A stretch of DNA of 64,000 nucleotides from Malachius bipustulatus (taxonomy: Eukaryota; Arthropoda; Insecta; Coleoptera; Melyridae), in the NCBI GenBank assembly GCA_910589415.1, contig OU342639.1, positions 9,060,268 through 9,124,267 of the forward strand, in the 5' to 3' direction. Below are positions 13,312 through 24,343 of the stretch, piece by piece (the first letter of the stretch is position 1; each line of letters begins with the position of its first letter). The position numbers were made by a program, and so were the translations under genes. Under the pieces are notes generated by a model that was not told the origin of the DNA, made no database searches, and was given only the letters and a program-made list of their open reading frames with translations.

Positions 13312-13858
13312 CACGTTCGCTGCTGCGCTGGTCCCATGGGACCAGAATTCAATAATTTTCTGCCAGGCAGTTGGCCATGCTTAGCTGCATAATTTTGCTT
13401 TCAATGGACTAGTTAGTCATCTAGATTAATGACCCGTACTCGCTGTTAGTCCCTCATAAGTTTAATTTTTTATAACAGCTTAAGATTAGGGGACAAAGGG
13501 TTTGTGGATGGGAAAAAAACCGAGAATACTGAAACAAGACTTTATTTTATAAGTAGTAATTACAAATATGAAAACTTTGTAAGCGATTTTTCTAGAGTGA
13601 AAACAGGTGGTTCATAGCTCCAAAGTCCCAAAAAATGATTTAATAATATTTACAGTATTTTACATTTATGTTACAAAGAATAAAGGAAATTTTCCGCAGT
13701 ACTCGACCCTTCTATACTAATTTTACGATTTGCGGAGTGGATTTTAATAAGGCAAAAATTGATCTTAAAGATCCCTAACGGTACCTTTGACGAGATTATA
13801 ATTAATCGCCACTTTGGGCTTAAACTTGGTTCTCTGATTGGATTATATTTTGACCATT

Positions 13859-14803
13859 TTATTTCCGTGTCGAGTAGATAGCACCAGAACTTTTAACTGA
13901 TCTTTCCAATTGATAATTATTGTTATTCCCATCTCCATTTTCCCTTTTTTTCAGTATTGCACCACCCAAATCCTTGAGAAGTCCCTTTCTAGCCAAATGT
14001 ACCAGTTGACTGTAACGGAGGTCCTTCCCGTGTCTATTAATCCTACAGTCAATTCCAAAACGATTTGTCCTCACTTGTAGTCATTCTCCATTTCCTAGCC
14101 TGAATATACATTGAAATTCTACACAGTGTGGAACAGTCAGATGGGATAAATTCAAATATTGAGTTAATATTTGTAGCATTAAAAAAAACCCAAACAGGTC
14201 AATTTTTAAATTTATTTTATGTTCTATTGACACAACATTTTTTTATGGCTGTTTCATACTGTATGGAACCCTGCCTGGAGCAAAGTTTGAATTAATTCAC
14301 ACCATACCTATGATGCTTATTCTTGACATGTTGCTTTAGCCCCAGTCGACCTCTAAATAGGAACAGTGTTTCGTCAATGCATATAAGCTCATCGGGAATG
14401 TAAGGAGCTTTGAAATTTTTTACTTAATTTAGGCTTTGGTTGCAGATTCCCAAAAATGAAGTCGAGATTGAAGAGTAACGTCGGTGGCAAGCAATATTTC
14501 AGTTGCACCATTATTGGTTTGTTCAAAAATCATATTATTTATTAAATTATTATCAACCACATAATCATAAAAATCTTCAGACTTTCCCCTTGGACCCCAA
14601 TCTTCACCTTGAAAAAGTTCCCAAGTTTCGTGTTGTGGTAAATTAATTATCATCTTTATCACTTGCAGTAGAAGACGAAGAGGGTGCATACAGATCTACA
14701 TCTCATCGGCTTCATAGGGATCAATCTCAATAACATCAGAGGCAAAATTTTCTGCCAAGGATTGCGGCCCTTCAGATCGTAATACTTTGTGTTCATTAGA
14801 CAT
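13859..14803 (-). pseudogene. Degenerate piggyBac-like transposase (outer element)
   Basis: Translation from ATG 14803 gives MSNEHKVLRSEG and an acidic N-terminus (DVIEIDPYEADEM) ending in an in-frame stop near 14697. The frame then continues to about 14429. On the minus strand of 14280-14400, CIDETLFLFRGRLGLKQHV followed by KNKHHRYG corresponds to the piggyBac hallmark around the first catalytic Asp (compare the family's IDESM...F.GR...KQY...KRHR.G). A stop follows. A last open block (13859-14074) contains ARKGLLKDLGGAILKK, which fits the region before the C-terminal Cys-rich domain. The middle of the DDD domain is missing. Several stops and frameshifts rule out activity. Confidence 0.8.
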
Positions 14804-14931
14804 CCGCGATAAAATAAATGTTATACAAGGTGATTCAGTGGTAAGTACCATAAATAGAGGGCCGGGCTTGTAGATAGAGCTAAAATATTAAGAAAATACA
14901 AATAAAAATTCAGAATTATTGGCGCACTCTA

Positions 14932-16400
14932 CTAATGTGGAACAAGCACTTAAGTGCAACAGTAAGTAAGGCCACATCCGTACTCATGGTGTGCAGGAGA
15001 ATGGCGGGGAATGCATGGGGTTGTAACCCATCCATTTTACGCTGGATGTACACCATGCTAGTGAGACCCATCATCACATACGGAGCGGTCGTCTGGTACA
15101 AGAGGACCAAGCTAATAACAGCGAGGAAAACACTCGAGAAGATCCAGAGACTTGCATGCCTCTGCATCACAGGAGCAATGAGAACATGCCCAACAGCAGC
15201 GTTGGAAGTAATTCTAGATCTCACACCACTGCACTTAGTGATTGAGAGAAGTGCCGCAGAGGCTCAACTCAGAATGTCAAGAATGGGGATCAGGGGGGGA
15301 CTACGGACCGAGGGGAATCAACCCCTGAACATCTGTAAAAACCTCCTGATAATGCCAAAAGACAAAACTGTCAAGAAATTCAGCTTCAAGAGAAACTTCA
15401 TCATGGAACTGTCTACGAAAGAAGAATGGAGCAACACATCCATTCACACTCTCAAAGAAGGTACAATAAGATGGTACACAGACGGCTCTAAGGCCACCGA
15501 GGGAACTGGGGCAGGAGTATATGGGCCAGGCACCAACTACTCCGAGCCGATGGGAACATTCCCAAGCATACTTCAAGCCGAACTGTACGCAATAGAAGTA
15601 TGCGCCCAAATAAACCTCGACAGAAACTATAAAAATAGGGAAATAGCAATACTGACAGACAGTCAAGCAGCCATAAAGACGCTGAGCTCTCCTATCATCA
15701 GCTCAAAAATGGCATGGAACTGCCTACAAAAACTCAATAAACTAGGCAGAGAGAACAAAATTCACCTCAAATGGATACCAGGACACACTGGGATTGAGGG
15801 AAACGAACGTGCCCACTCATTGGCAAGAAAAGGAGCATCGACGCCCTTTATAGGACCAGAACCATTCTGTAGCCTTGAAGACACGTTTTTCAAGGCAGAA
15901 CTTCGGAAGGAAGAAGAAAAACTGAGAGAAATCCATTGGAATAACCTCTCAGGATTGAGACAATCCAAGGAGCTCCTCGGGAACTTTAACCGAGAAAGGT
16001 CAAGGAAACTCCTGACCCTCAACAAAGGAAGTCTCAGAATGCTAACAGGATTCCTAACAGGTCATTGCAAGCTCAATGAACACCTGAGGAAACTTGGTAT
16101 AGAAAAAGATGGCGTTTGCAGACTCTGCAGGGAAGAAAACGAGACGCCTCGTCACCTATTGATGAACTGCGAAGCCCTAGAACGTGAAAGAAACGATGTT
16201 CTGGGCCAATACCAGCTCAACGGGGGGGCTTTGCCCGGCCTTGATTCCCTTCAAATCCTGAAATTCCTAAGGGAAGCGGAGTTGGAGAGGCTGCTTCGAT
16301 GAAGGGAATATACTCCAAAGGAGCAGAGAAGATGGGGCACAATAGATCTGTAATAGGTCGCAGCGCATCTGACACCCTCAATATCAATATCAATATCAAA
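14932..16400 (+). mobile_element. 5'-truncated non-LTR retrotransposon (LINE)
   Basis: The insertion is bounded by a 12-bp target duplication, TGGCGCACTCTA (14920-14931) and TGGTGCACTCTA (16401-16412), differing at one base. The 3' end is a short TCAATA-type tandem tail (16378-16400) rather than poly-A. The body holds one long reading frame covering the end of reverse transcriptase and an RNase H domain. Presence of RNase H plus a simple-repeat tail suggests an I/R1/LOA-like clade, loosely 'jockey-like' in common annotation. The 5' part (endonuclease, most of RT, any ORF1) is missing, as expected for truncated target-primed insertion. Confidence 0.92.
14935..16302 (+). CDS. LINE polyprotein C-terminal fragment: RT thumb, RNase H, Cys-His finger
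   Basis: An intact 455-codon frame. Residues 1-90 match the C-terminal part of LINE reverse transcriptases (MLVRPIITYGAVVWY, IQRLACLCITGAMR). RNase H follows: YTDGSKATEGTGAGVY near residue 181 gives the first catalytic Asp, QAELYAIEVC the Glu, ILTDSQAAIKTL the second Asp, and WIPGHTGIEGNERAH the His/Asp end. Near residue 400, CRLCREENETPRHLLMNC is the CCHC-type motif usual after RNase H in these elements. The first methionine is simply the first in the truncated fragment, not the native start. The lack of stops suggests a fairly recent insertion. It has no reverse transcriptase active-site motif (YxDD) and so is not autonomous. Confidence 0.93.
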   Translation: MWNKHLSATVSKATSVLMVCRRMAGNAWGCNPSILRWMYTMLVRPIITYGAVVWYKRTKLITARKTLEKIQRLACLCITGAMRTCPTAALEVILDLTPLHLVIERSAAEAQLRMSRMGIRGGLRTEGNQPLNICKNLLIMPKDKTVKKFSFKRNFIMELSTKEEWSNTSIHTLKEGTIRWYTDGSKATEGTGAGVYGPGTNYSEPMGTFPSILQAELYAIEVCAQINLDRNYKNREIAILTDSQAAIKTLSSPIISSKMAWNCLQKLNKLGRENKIHLKWIPGHTGIEGNERAHSLARKGASTPFIGPEPFCSLEDTFFKAELRKEEEKLREIHWNNLSGLRQSKELLGNFNRERSRKLLTLNKGSLRMLTGFLTGHCKLNEHLRKLGIEKDGVCRLCREENETPRHLLMNCEALERERNDVLGQYQLNGGALPGLDSLQILKFLREAELERLLR

Positions 16401-16792
16401 TGGTGCACTCTATAGAAAGATACAATAAAAATCAGTTTCATAAATTGACACTTAAACAGCATTTTTGGAAAGAAATTTTTTTTAGTTTTCTCAATATTTC
16501 AGCTTCATCTACTAGCCCTTCAATTTATGGTACTTACCACTGAATCACCTTGTATAATTAGTTAAATCTCATAGATTTTGCTTACCGTCTAGTGTCTACT
16601 ACTGCCGAAAAAAAAAACACCAAAAACATCAAAATATTCACTCAGTTTTGATACAAGTACATGCAGATGTTTACAAATTAAAGCTAAGGTTAAGTTCATG
16701 TGAGGGACCAGCGGCACACAGGGCTGACATTTCACTTTACTGGCTGGCAGGGCTGGTCTCAAGGGACCAGCACACGTTTTCGATTTTTTTAA

Positions 16793-17751
16793 CACATTGA
16801 CTGCCAACAACAAGTTATCTTGTGTTCAATAATCTGTTGACAGATGCCCACCACGAGTTATCTCGTAGCATTTGCATTGATATTTTAGGTGTTGGGCGTC
16901 TAAAATATACCAGTACATAGTGGTGTTGGAAAAAATCTCTCAAATGCAAAAAAAAACTTATGCTAAGTCTTCAAAATGGCTAAGATAGCAAAGAGAGAAG
17001 AAACAAAAAACGCAAATAACAAAATTATACATTTCTATAAAAAAAGTTCAACTGCAATTTTATTTTAGGTGGTGGTGAGTCTTGAAACACTCATCTACAT
17101 GTACTTAAAGCAGGCTTTTCACATGCATATTTGAAATTGTCAACACATCACGCTTTTCCTTCCACTTGCTCACAATTACGCACACTGATTTTTGTTGCAG
17201 CTATACACACTCGTCCTTTTTTTAGTATTTTTCATATCACACACACATTGGATTTCCTTTTCGAAGAAATGACCAAAAAATTTTGGCAATTCATTTGAGG
17301 TTCTCCCGAGTTTGTTTATTGGGCCAAATAGTCCAAAAGTTCATGAACTCCTTTCTTTAATCCAACATCATTTAGCAAAATTCAAAATTTGGTGGCTTAT
17401 CCTCAATGTCAACCTCTTTGTCTAAATTAGCTCCTGCTGGAGGCTGAGTCTCCTCCTGATCAACTCTGTCTGCTTGACATTTTGCAGTCCCCATCGTCTG
17501 TATTATTTCTGTTATCCTCTGTGAAAATGTCCCACTCAGAGTCACTCATTTCAGAGTATTCCTCGAGTTCTTCTGATTGCAATCTTCGTCTTCTCGACAT
17601 TTTCCAGCAAAAAACAACAAACGAATTTTCACTAAAGCAACTAAAATCTATAAGCAAAGAAAATATGTGCTTCCCAGCATTACTGGATAAAAAATGGTCA
17701 TGTCATAAAAACATAAGCAGTTTTTACGAAAGTAGCCTGGCAGTCAACGTG
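16793..17751 (-). mobile_element. Inner piggyBac-like element, internally deleted
   Basis: Bounded by perfect TTAA on both sides (16789-16792 and 17752-17755). Inverted ends are CAC(A/G)TTGACTGCCA. Just inside the left end are two small palindromic motifs, AAGTTATCTT (16813 region) and GAGTTATCTC (16855 region), each in a similar context. Fragments of both ends of a transposase gene remain on the minus strand. At 959 bp it is a deletion derivative, inserted in the right part of the outer piggyBac-like element. Its ends differ from the outer element's (CACGTTCGCTG), so it belongs to another family. Confidence 0.88.
17050..17603 (-). pseudogene. Remnant of a second piggyBac-like transposase
   Basis: ATG at 17603 begins MSRRRRLQSEELEEYSEMSD, followed by an acidic stretch; this Arg-rich then acidic start is typical of piggyBac transposases. 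The frame stops within about 50 codons (17460). Further left on the same strand, at about 17080-17170, KWKEKRDVLTISNMH corresponds to the family's conserved KWKDKRDVxxLST block from the C-terminal half. Almost all of the catalytic domain between them is deleted. It is not functional. Confidence 0.72.
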
Positions 17752-17899
17752 TTAATAATAGATTTTTTTTCAACTTTTGGCTATAGTGTAAATTCTAGAT
17801 CAAATTAACATGAATTAACACAAATTAACATAAATGGCCCAGTGGCGGAAATTTTAAATTCAATTTGTCAGCGAACGTGTTAAATGCAAAAACAAATAC

Positions 17900-20800
17900 C
17901 TAACAACACGGCAGGTGTAAATTGAAGTCATCTTTGGCAACGGCCAGCTGCTGCTTGACCAAGAAACCTCCAATTATATCAGCAACTCCTTCTGGTTGAT
18001 CTTCATGTATGGCATGGCCAGACTTCTTCAACACTTGTAGTTGGAATTTACCTACAAAATACACAAATATAGCTAGACGTAAGGCCTTTACTGCAGTAAT
18101 TCAGTAGTGTGCACATTTACCCTGCATTTGTCCTACAGTTAAAGCAGTATCTAAACAATGAATGTTTGCCAAGAGCAATACTTTTGGAACAGGTGTCTCT
18201 AAGAATTTCTGCGAGAGGCCTTTGAACCAGCCAGACCAAAATCGCTCTGTCTTGGACAAATCAATCCTCCAACAATACTTGGGTCCATCAGCTGCTGTAT
18301 TGATAGGAGTTCTAAATGGCCCCGTGGAAGTAGCAGCTTGTTCCTTTTCAGGTAATGGTGGTAGGTGATGACCGGCATCTTCAGTCTCTTCTAAGATTGT
18401 AAACTGAGAAACTATGGGTTCTTCAGAGAGAACTGAAGCACCCTCATCTATTATAGGCATTTTGCTATCCGGATTGTCACACTCATAGGATGCTAGCTGT
18501 TTTGTCTCCATGCTACAATAACACAACATATTCAGTTAAGGTAATTCAAAATGTGTATTAAAATAGAACCCCAGTTAAATGAACTGTACAATTAAAGCAA
18601 ATTATGGTACATAGCATTGGGACTTATATTGTATTGTATCAATCTCCGATAACCAGGGATTCCATTTAGACTAGGTTCTTGACTTACTTTACTATTTGTC
18701 CCGGCATTGATACTTTGGCTGCATCTAGATTGCTCGTTTGACCTCCTTTATAACTAGCAGGATAAAATAATTACAAAGATGTTTACAAGAAACAGTACAT
18801 CAAATTATATTGTAGATTATTCTACTCGCAAACAAATAGGTGACCATCGTAGTTTAAGAACCCTTTCAAATTTTCTTATGGAAAACCTTATAAAATTTAC
18901 TTGATACCAATTTGTGAAGAAAAATACCTTAAAGAAAGTTTAATGTCCAATATTTCCCCAATAGCTTCCTTGAAGTATATTACGTTTGGTATCACTTGAA
19001 GATTTCAATTATTTCAAGCAGCATAGATAGGTCACAACATGCAATGTAACAGCTGTTGAACTTTATATTTTCTGTCAAATTTAGCTCAAAACAATCTACA
19101 ATCCAGCTACAAAATCTGGAATACACCATCTAGCTGGATAACTCACCACCACTGAATTGCATGTGGAATGCTCTTGAACATAGAGGGCCGACCTCTTAGA
19201 AGACTTTGCATGGAGGAAAGGGCATCCAATGCTGTCCCTTCAACCACGTCAATAACACAAAGTCCAGCCACACATTTAAGCGTTTGCGACACATGAACAG
19301 CCAAGGCACCTCCCATACTGTGACCAAGCATAATGATCGGGGGCTCATTGGGATAGAACATTGTTGATATCACATCTTTAACGTCGCTAATAAAAAATAA
19401 AAAAGTTTGTCAGTCAGGGAATACAAAACTCACACCCACTATCCAATACGGAATGAAGTTTTCACACTTTTTTTTTCATTGTGAAATATTTACGAATCTA
19501 TCTCCATTATATTTGTAAACAGAATGGTAAATTTGTATGATCCTTTAAGAGGTTCATATTTCTTACTGGATAGTATGATTTATACAAAGTGTCCAAGAAA
19601 TGATTTCTAAATCTTACATGTTGTTTTCAACCTGGTCGCAAGGGATGAAGATTAACCGATTAACCTTATAAGATCCAAAGAATAAACTCGAATTCCAGGA
19701 ACTGGCAAATAGATAAACCTGTAATTTTTTTAAATCATTTTTTTATCTCTTAATTATTATCCGTTAATTTTCTCCTGTGTCATTTTGTTAATTTGAAGTT
19801 TAACGATAAATCAGATTTTCCAGAAACCTCATTTTAAAAATAATATATTAAGTAATCGGTAAGTGAGTCTATTTTTAGCATTCATTTCTGGGACATTCTG
19901 TATACTATTAAGATTACTATAAATATGAGCTGAATAGGACCTATATCATGATGCGGAGCTAATTCGCCCACTTAAATCCATTGCCGCTTGTGCGTTATAC
20001 TTTTTTATAGAGTGGTTAAATTATGATGTCGAGTGACGGTGATTATAAAATTTAAAAGTAGACTAAAACCTGATAAGTTAGGTCATTAGTAATAGAGGTT
20101 GAGAAAAAAATAAAATAGCCAAAAATGGCAGAGTTAACTTGGATATAGCAACAGCATTTTATAACCGACAGATTTTTTTACCAAGGATGGGTCGTTTAAC
20201 AATTTATTGTAAACGTTTACATGCGGTTGTTAAAAGTTTAATTGTGTTGAAACGCGGCATTATACAAAAAAAAATTCAAGAATATGCAGGTAGGTGTCAG
20301 TTAGAAGAGCGAATAGTTGATATTTTCGTCTTAAGCAGAAGGGAGAAAGGTAGGTTGTAGAAATCCCTAGTTGACAAAAAAAAAAAAAAAATAATCGCAG
20401 AAATAATAATAATAAATTCTCCAAAATACCTATGAAAACGCGTTGCAGTGTTGTCTCAGTTCCCTGAGAATATGAGTAACAGGACAAGAAGTGATTACAA
20501 TTACATACATCGACCTTCAAGCTAATAAATTTCCAGTTCAATAACTTGTTTACAGAAGCGAGCTTCATCGTAGTTTAAATCTTTAATACTGGTTTGAATT
20601 TATTTATTATTACTTCGTTTTTGGTTCCCTTAAAATTTTTATTGTCAAGTAATAAAAATTAAGTTTTTAATTCAGGGCTGACTAAGTGAAAAAACAAGGT
20701 TAACTTAAAAGTTTAGAAGTTATTGTAAATGTTTACAGGGGTAACAGTAGTTTAAACGTTTATAATGCTTAAACGACTCATTCCTAATTTTTACTGCTGA

Positions 20801-21974
20801 AAACTGAAAAGGTAACCGGTTTAATTTTTAATTAACAGGTTGGTTAACCGGTTAGCAAAATTTCATAAAAAGCACAGCCCTATAAGTAACTAGAAGCACG
20901 AAATTGCAACATGGGACTTTATCAATTTACGGCAATTATTTCAATAGTCAAATTAATGATGATTTTTCATTCAAAAGATCCCAACCTAATTCAAATATTG
21001 CTGCAGATTTTTAGTTTGCATGGCGCTTATAAATGTATGATAAGAATCTTGAAGATCAAAAAAATGTCCCTATAACAGTTACTTTATACCAAACCAGAAA
21101 TAAAAGTGAAATTAATTACAGGTCCTATTCAGCACATGCGAATACCCCGATTATCCGTATCGTAATCGATCTAAAGAAAACATAGCAAAGAATCATGATC
21201 AGACAGAACAACATGCAAGATTCTAAATTATTAGCTCAGTAGCAGTAGTATGAAAGTTCTAGGTCACTTTAGATCAACAAGAGTAGAATAAGCAGGAGTC
21301 GACTTAATTAAATAATCAAAACAAATACGAACAGAGCCATTGTGTCCAGTGATAGGTCACCATCATTATCAGTAACAGTATTTCCGTGTCCTCTTATATC
21401 CAAAGCAATAACTTGACATTCTATTCTGGATGATATCTCCATCTAAAAGGATAAAATTTTAGGGTTATACTATACCTAAAGAAAGTTTTAAGAATAAATT
21501 TTTGACATCTGTCAGGGTTTAATTCGGGTAAATATGTGAAAAAAGGATAATCTATTAAGAGGGAGGTGGAAAGCTCGACACTTGACCAGGGAAGAAGTAG
21601 GTAGGTACACATAGAAATGATGACCTTAAAATATTCTTACGATTACTTACCGCCAGTAAGGACCAGGTTAGAGCTGAATAGCCACCACCGTGAAGACAGA
21701 AAATTACAGGACCTTCTGTGCCCCGCTTATAAACATGGAATTTCCCTTGAGGAGTTGTTATCGTCTCCTCGGCCTCAAAATACTCCGTCCATTTAACGGG
21801 ATCGAAATTGTTATTCTTAGATGAGGGTCCTAGTCTGGTAATTACAAAGGTAGCTTAATAGAATTTTGCAGCTTTCAAAAATCAACCAGAAGAATGTAAA
21901 TAAAAAATTAAAGTACGAACTTACATAGATTTCTTGGCGTGACGGCCTAACACAGCTTTTCGAAGATCAGACAT
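17900..21974 (-). CDS. PPME1: Protein phosphatase methylesterase 1
   Basis: Seven coding exons, all with GT-AG junctions and consistent phase: 21974-21925, 21834-21651, 21442-21333, 19386-19147, 18753-18688, 18512-18121, 18051-17900 (stop 17902-17900). They encode about 397 residues; animal orthologues have about 380-400. The enzyme is an alpha/beta hydrolase that removes the methyl ester from the C-terminal Leu of the PP2A catalytic subunit. The oxyanion-side motif LHGGGYSALTW, the nucleophile Ser in GHSMGGA (about residue 138), the Asp in CVIDVVEG (about 161) and the His in SGHAIHED (about 360) are all visible. YCWRIDLSKTERFWSGWFKG and LTVGQMQGKFQLQVL are also conserved family blocks. A 90-residue Ser/Glu/Pro-rich insert-like segment precedes YCWRI, as in animal orthologues. 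The start MSDLRKAVLGRHAK matches the family N-terminus. The region downstream of the stop is a transposon within 16 bp, so the 3' UTR must read into it. Confidence 0.95.
19639..20882. repeat. hAT-like non-autonomous element in PPME1 intron 3
   Basis: The right end TAAAAAGCACAGCCCTA and internal GATTAACCGATTAACC motifs match the element at 46994-47755. The left end AAGGGATGAAGATTAACCG is only loosely the inverse of the right. Within it, the segments around 20187-20225 (GGTCGTTTAACAATTTATTG) and 20725-20785 form another imperfect inverted repeat. No coding capacity was recognised. Boundaries are approximate. Confidence 0.5.
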
Positions 21975-24343
21975 TATTAATGGGCAAAAATCGTAAACTA
22001 AAAATTTCACTTCGTTGCCATTAACATAAATTCAAAAAAACTTCATTTCGATTTACAGAAACGCATAAACTAAACTAGAATCTTAGTTTTTTTAATAATC
22101 TATTCTGTATTCACCTCTTAAACTCAAATAGATATACGAGGTTATGGCATAATTGACATTTATAAATTTATAATTGACAAAATTAAAAAATCCAAACAAG
22201 ATTATTATTTTATAGTTTTTGTCTATTTTTTGGCCTCCAATTTACTAAATTATTTACCCTTACATAAATTAAGCACAAAGTGCCATGACTGACATGCCAT
22301 CTGCATGGATTAACTTCACAACACTGCAGATTCAAGGTTACAATGACATACTTAAGCCTAAATTAATAATATAAAATAAATACCAAGACAATTATTTGCT
22401 TTAATTCATTTTGGAATTATTTGCCTCAAGCGATATAACTACCTACATTAAATTCCAATTTTATTCCTTATTTTTGGGCCATTTTAGAGTTTTTAAAGAA
22501 AAATGTATGGGCAATGCTAATTTTTGTAGCAAAAAGTTTAAGCACATTTAACTTCCACCAATCAAAACGCGGCATTTGTATACATTGGCAAAACCTAGTT
22601 GGGATATAAATAAATACTGCTTGATTTTTATATGAAGGCGAAGGCTGGGCGTGAACTACGCATCTTGCGAGCTTTGCTCACCGCCACTAATAATTTACAC
22701 GTTCGATGAACGGCGGAGATACTCTTATCAGCCTTATCTGGTTGGTTGTTTTTTTACGCGGACACCGACTAACATTGTTGATATTGGACAACAAATATTT
22801 ATGGAGTCGGAGACGGTACCCACCCTTTTTGCGCAGTAAGAATTTACTCGCCTTCCTATAGTAACAGGACTATACGTCATTGTTACTACAAAGAAAATAA
22901 GTAAAATTAAAATATTCTTGTTACTTGTTTGTGTAGTGTATATGGGTTCCTGAGGGTGATGTTTTACGACCACAAGAAGAATGTCTGGAGCTTGGCGCGT
23001 TTTTTCAACACTCCGAACATCGTTATCGGTAATTTATGAACGATGCGAGGTTTACAAATTGGCGAACTGGTTATTGTTTATGAACGCCTCCAGAGTCCAG
23101 AGTAATTCATCTCACCTGCAGAGTGAAATTAATGAACGCACCCCAGGATTCATGACGATGAAGCCCGAATCGCAAACGAGACAAGAGCTGAAGTATGGCG
23201 CCAATCCAAAACAAATTTGGAATAACGAAATTACTTCCCTATATTTTTCTTCCATTATATTAAGTTGAGCATCTCGGCGCTTCTTTCTTTTTCTGAAAAT
23301 TATTTTGTCTAAATAGGTTCGCATTTTTTAAATTTTTAAACGAATTAGAGAACAACCTACCAAAGGACAATTAACCATTAAGGCACTCGCGTCCAGTCAA
23401 AATTCCTAATCTTCTGGTATTTTTTTTTGTGCAATAACCTAAGTAACACAATGCAGGTAGTAAATAACGGCAAGTCATAATAACCATGTAAGTTCACTTT
23501 CGTTTTTCACATTTTATTATATCAGAGAAAATGAAAATACTTTGAACTAATCCCAAATAGAAATTTTGGATTTGTAAATTTTCATGTAGCGACAAACATA
23601 ATCGCTGCTGCCGCTTAAAAAAGCAACTAATTGCGAGTTAGTTAAGTTATAAACAGTTACTTACCTCCAATAAGAACCCTGTAGTTTTTTTGATGATCAC
23701 AGAACTGGATGGAGCAGGTATTAAAAGTGACATTATTTTCAAAATTTTTAGACTTCACTTTTCCGAGTACCACCAAGTTTTCTTAAATTTTATTAATTAT
23801 ATAGACAAGAATTAAGAAACTTTGATTAATTTTTGTACAGTTATAATAGTTTACTTCACCCAATGAAGATTAAATTTTAGTAGGTATGTATATTAAATAT
23901 ACACTCCATGCAATCTCAAAGTAATATACTTTTATAGGTAGGTGTAATATACTTTTATAGGTAGGTATATATTTGCATTTTGATTTCAACATATTTTTGC
24001 CTTCTGATTTTAAAAGGTATGAGTAAAATTCTGCTTGTATAAATAAGGACCATCGGTCTGAACCGAATTGAATTAAATACTGATTTTTTAGGGTTTCTCA
24101 AATTTTTTTACTTAGCTGTTCAAAAATGTCGTACGATTTTGACTTTACACAAATTAAGAGAATGCAAAAGATATCATATTTCTTGAAAATATTTTTTTTA
24201 TGTAAGTCAATTAAAAAAATATCCTAATAACAAAGTAATTTTATTTTCCGATTAAGACATTGGAATGACTTTCTCTGAAGCGTCTGAATTAGTGAACCAA
24301 AACTTTTACAGTGCAGTCTAGTTAATCCGAGTCCAGTTGCGTA
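21975..24343. other. PPME1 upstream region with a GC-richer patch
   Basis: Presumably holds the PPME1 promoter and 5' UTR immediately right of 21974. The part from about 22630 to 23280 is clearly less AT-rich than its surroundings and has open frames on both strands (for example 22981-23268 plus and 22734-22973 minus). I recognise no protein family in any of them. A 25-bp tandem duplication (TAATATACTTTTATAGGTAGG unit) lies at about 23922-23971. Confidence 0.4.
23665..23733 (-). other. Possible small first coding exon, unassigned
   Basis: ATG at 23733 opens a 23-codon frame (MSLLIPAPSSSVIIKKTTGF and three more residues). It ends exactly at a strong GTAAGT donor (minus strand, 23664-23659) in phase 0. 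I could not find a convincing continuation. It might be an alternative upstream exon of PPME1 (exon 3 of that gene also starts in phase 0), the start of another gene, or chance. Confidence 0.25.

Larger units (their letters stand above)
14823..16556. repeat. Foldback MITE split by a LINE insertion
   Basis: The left arm at 14823-14919 begins TACAAGGTGATTCAGTGGTA. The right arm at 16413-16556 ends with its reverse complement, TACCACTGAATCACCTTGTA. The original MITE would be about 250 bp, with TA at both outer ends. A 1.47-kb LINE fragment now separates the arms. It lies 20 bp upstream of the outer piggyBac transposase start codon, so it was inserted into that element's 5' region. Confidence 0.88.
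13312..17879 (-). mobile_element. Outer piggyBac-like element carrying nested insertions
   Basis: Left end CACGTTCGCTG at 13312 and right end CAGCGAACGTG up to 17879 are inverted repeats. They are flanked by TCAA (13308-13311) and TTAA (17880-17883), the piggyBac target site with one side mutated. The left subterminal region contains a perfect 18-bp palindrome, CTGGTCCCATGGGACCAG (13328-13345). A near copy, CTGGTCTCAAGGGACCAG, lies at 16753-16770 toward the other end. A decayed transposase runs leftward from 14803. A foldback MITE (with a LINE inside it) sits just upstream of that start codon, and a second piggyBac-like element occupies 16793-17751. Without these insertions the element would be about 1.9 kb, shorter than the usual 2.4-2.5 kb, so it has also lost internal sequence. 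Its right end is 16 bp from the PPME1 stop codon. Confidence 0.85.

Noticed and set aside
14916..16025. Minus-strand frames opposite the LINE RNase H region
   Set aside because: Shadows of the intact plus-strand reading frame.
22630..23280. Possible laterally acquired or host gene in the GC-richer patch upstream of PPME1
   Set aside because: Open frames on both strands are short and resemble no family I know; composition alone is not enough.
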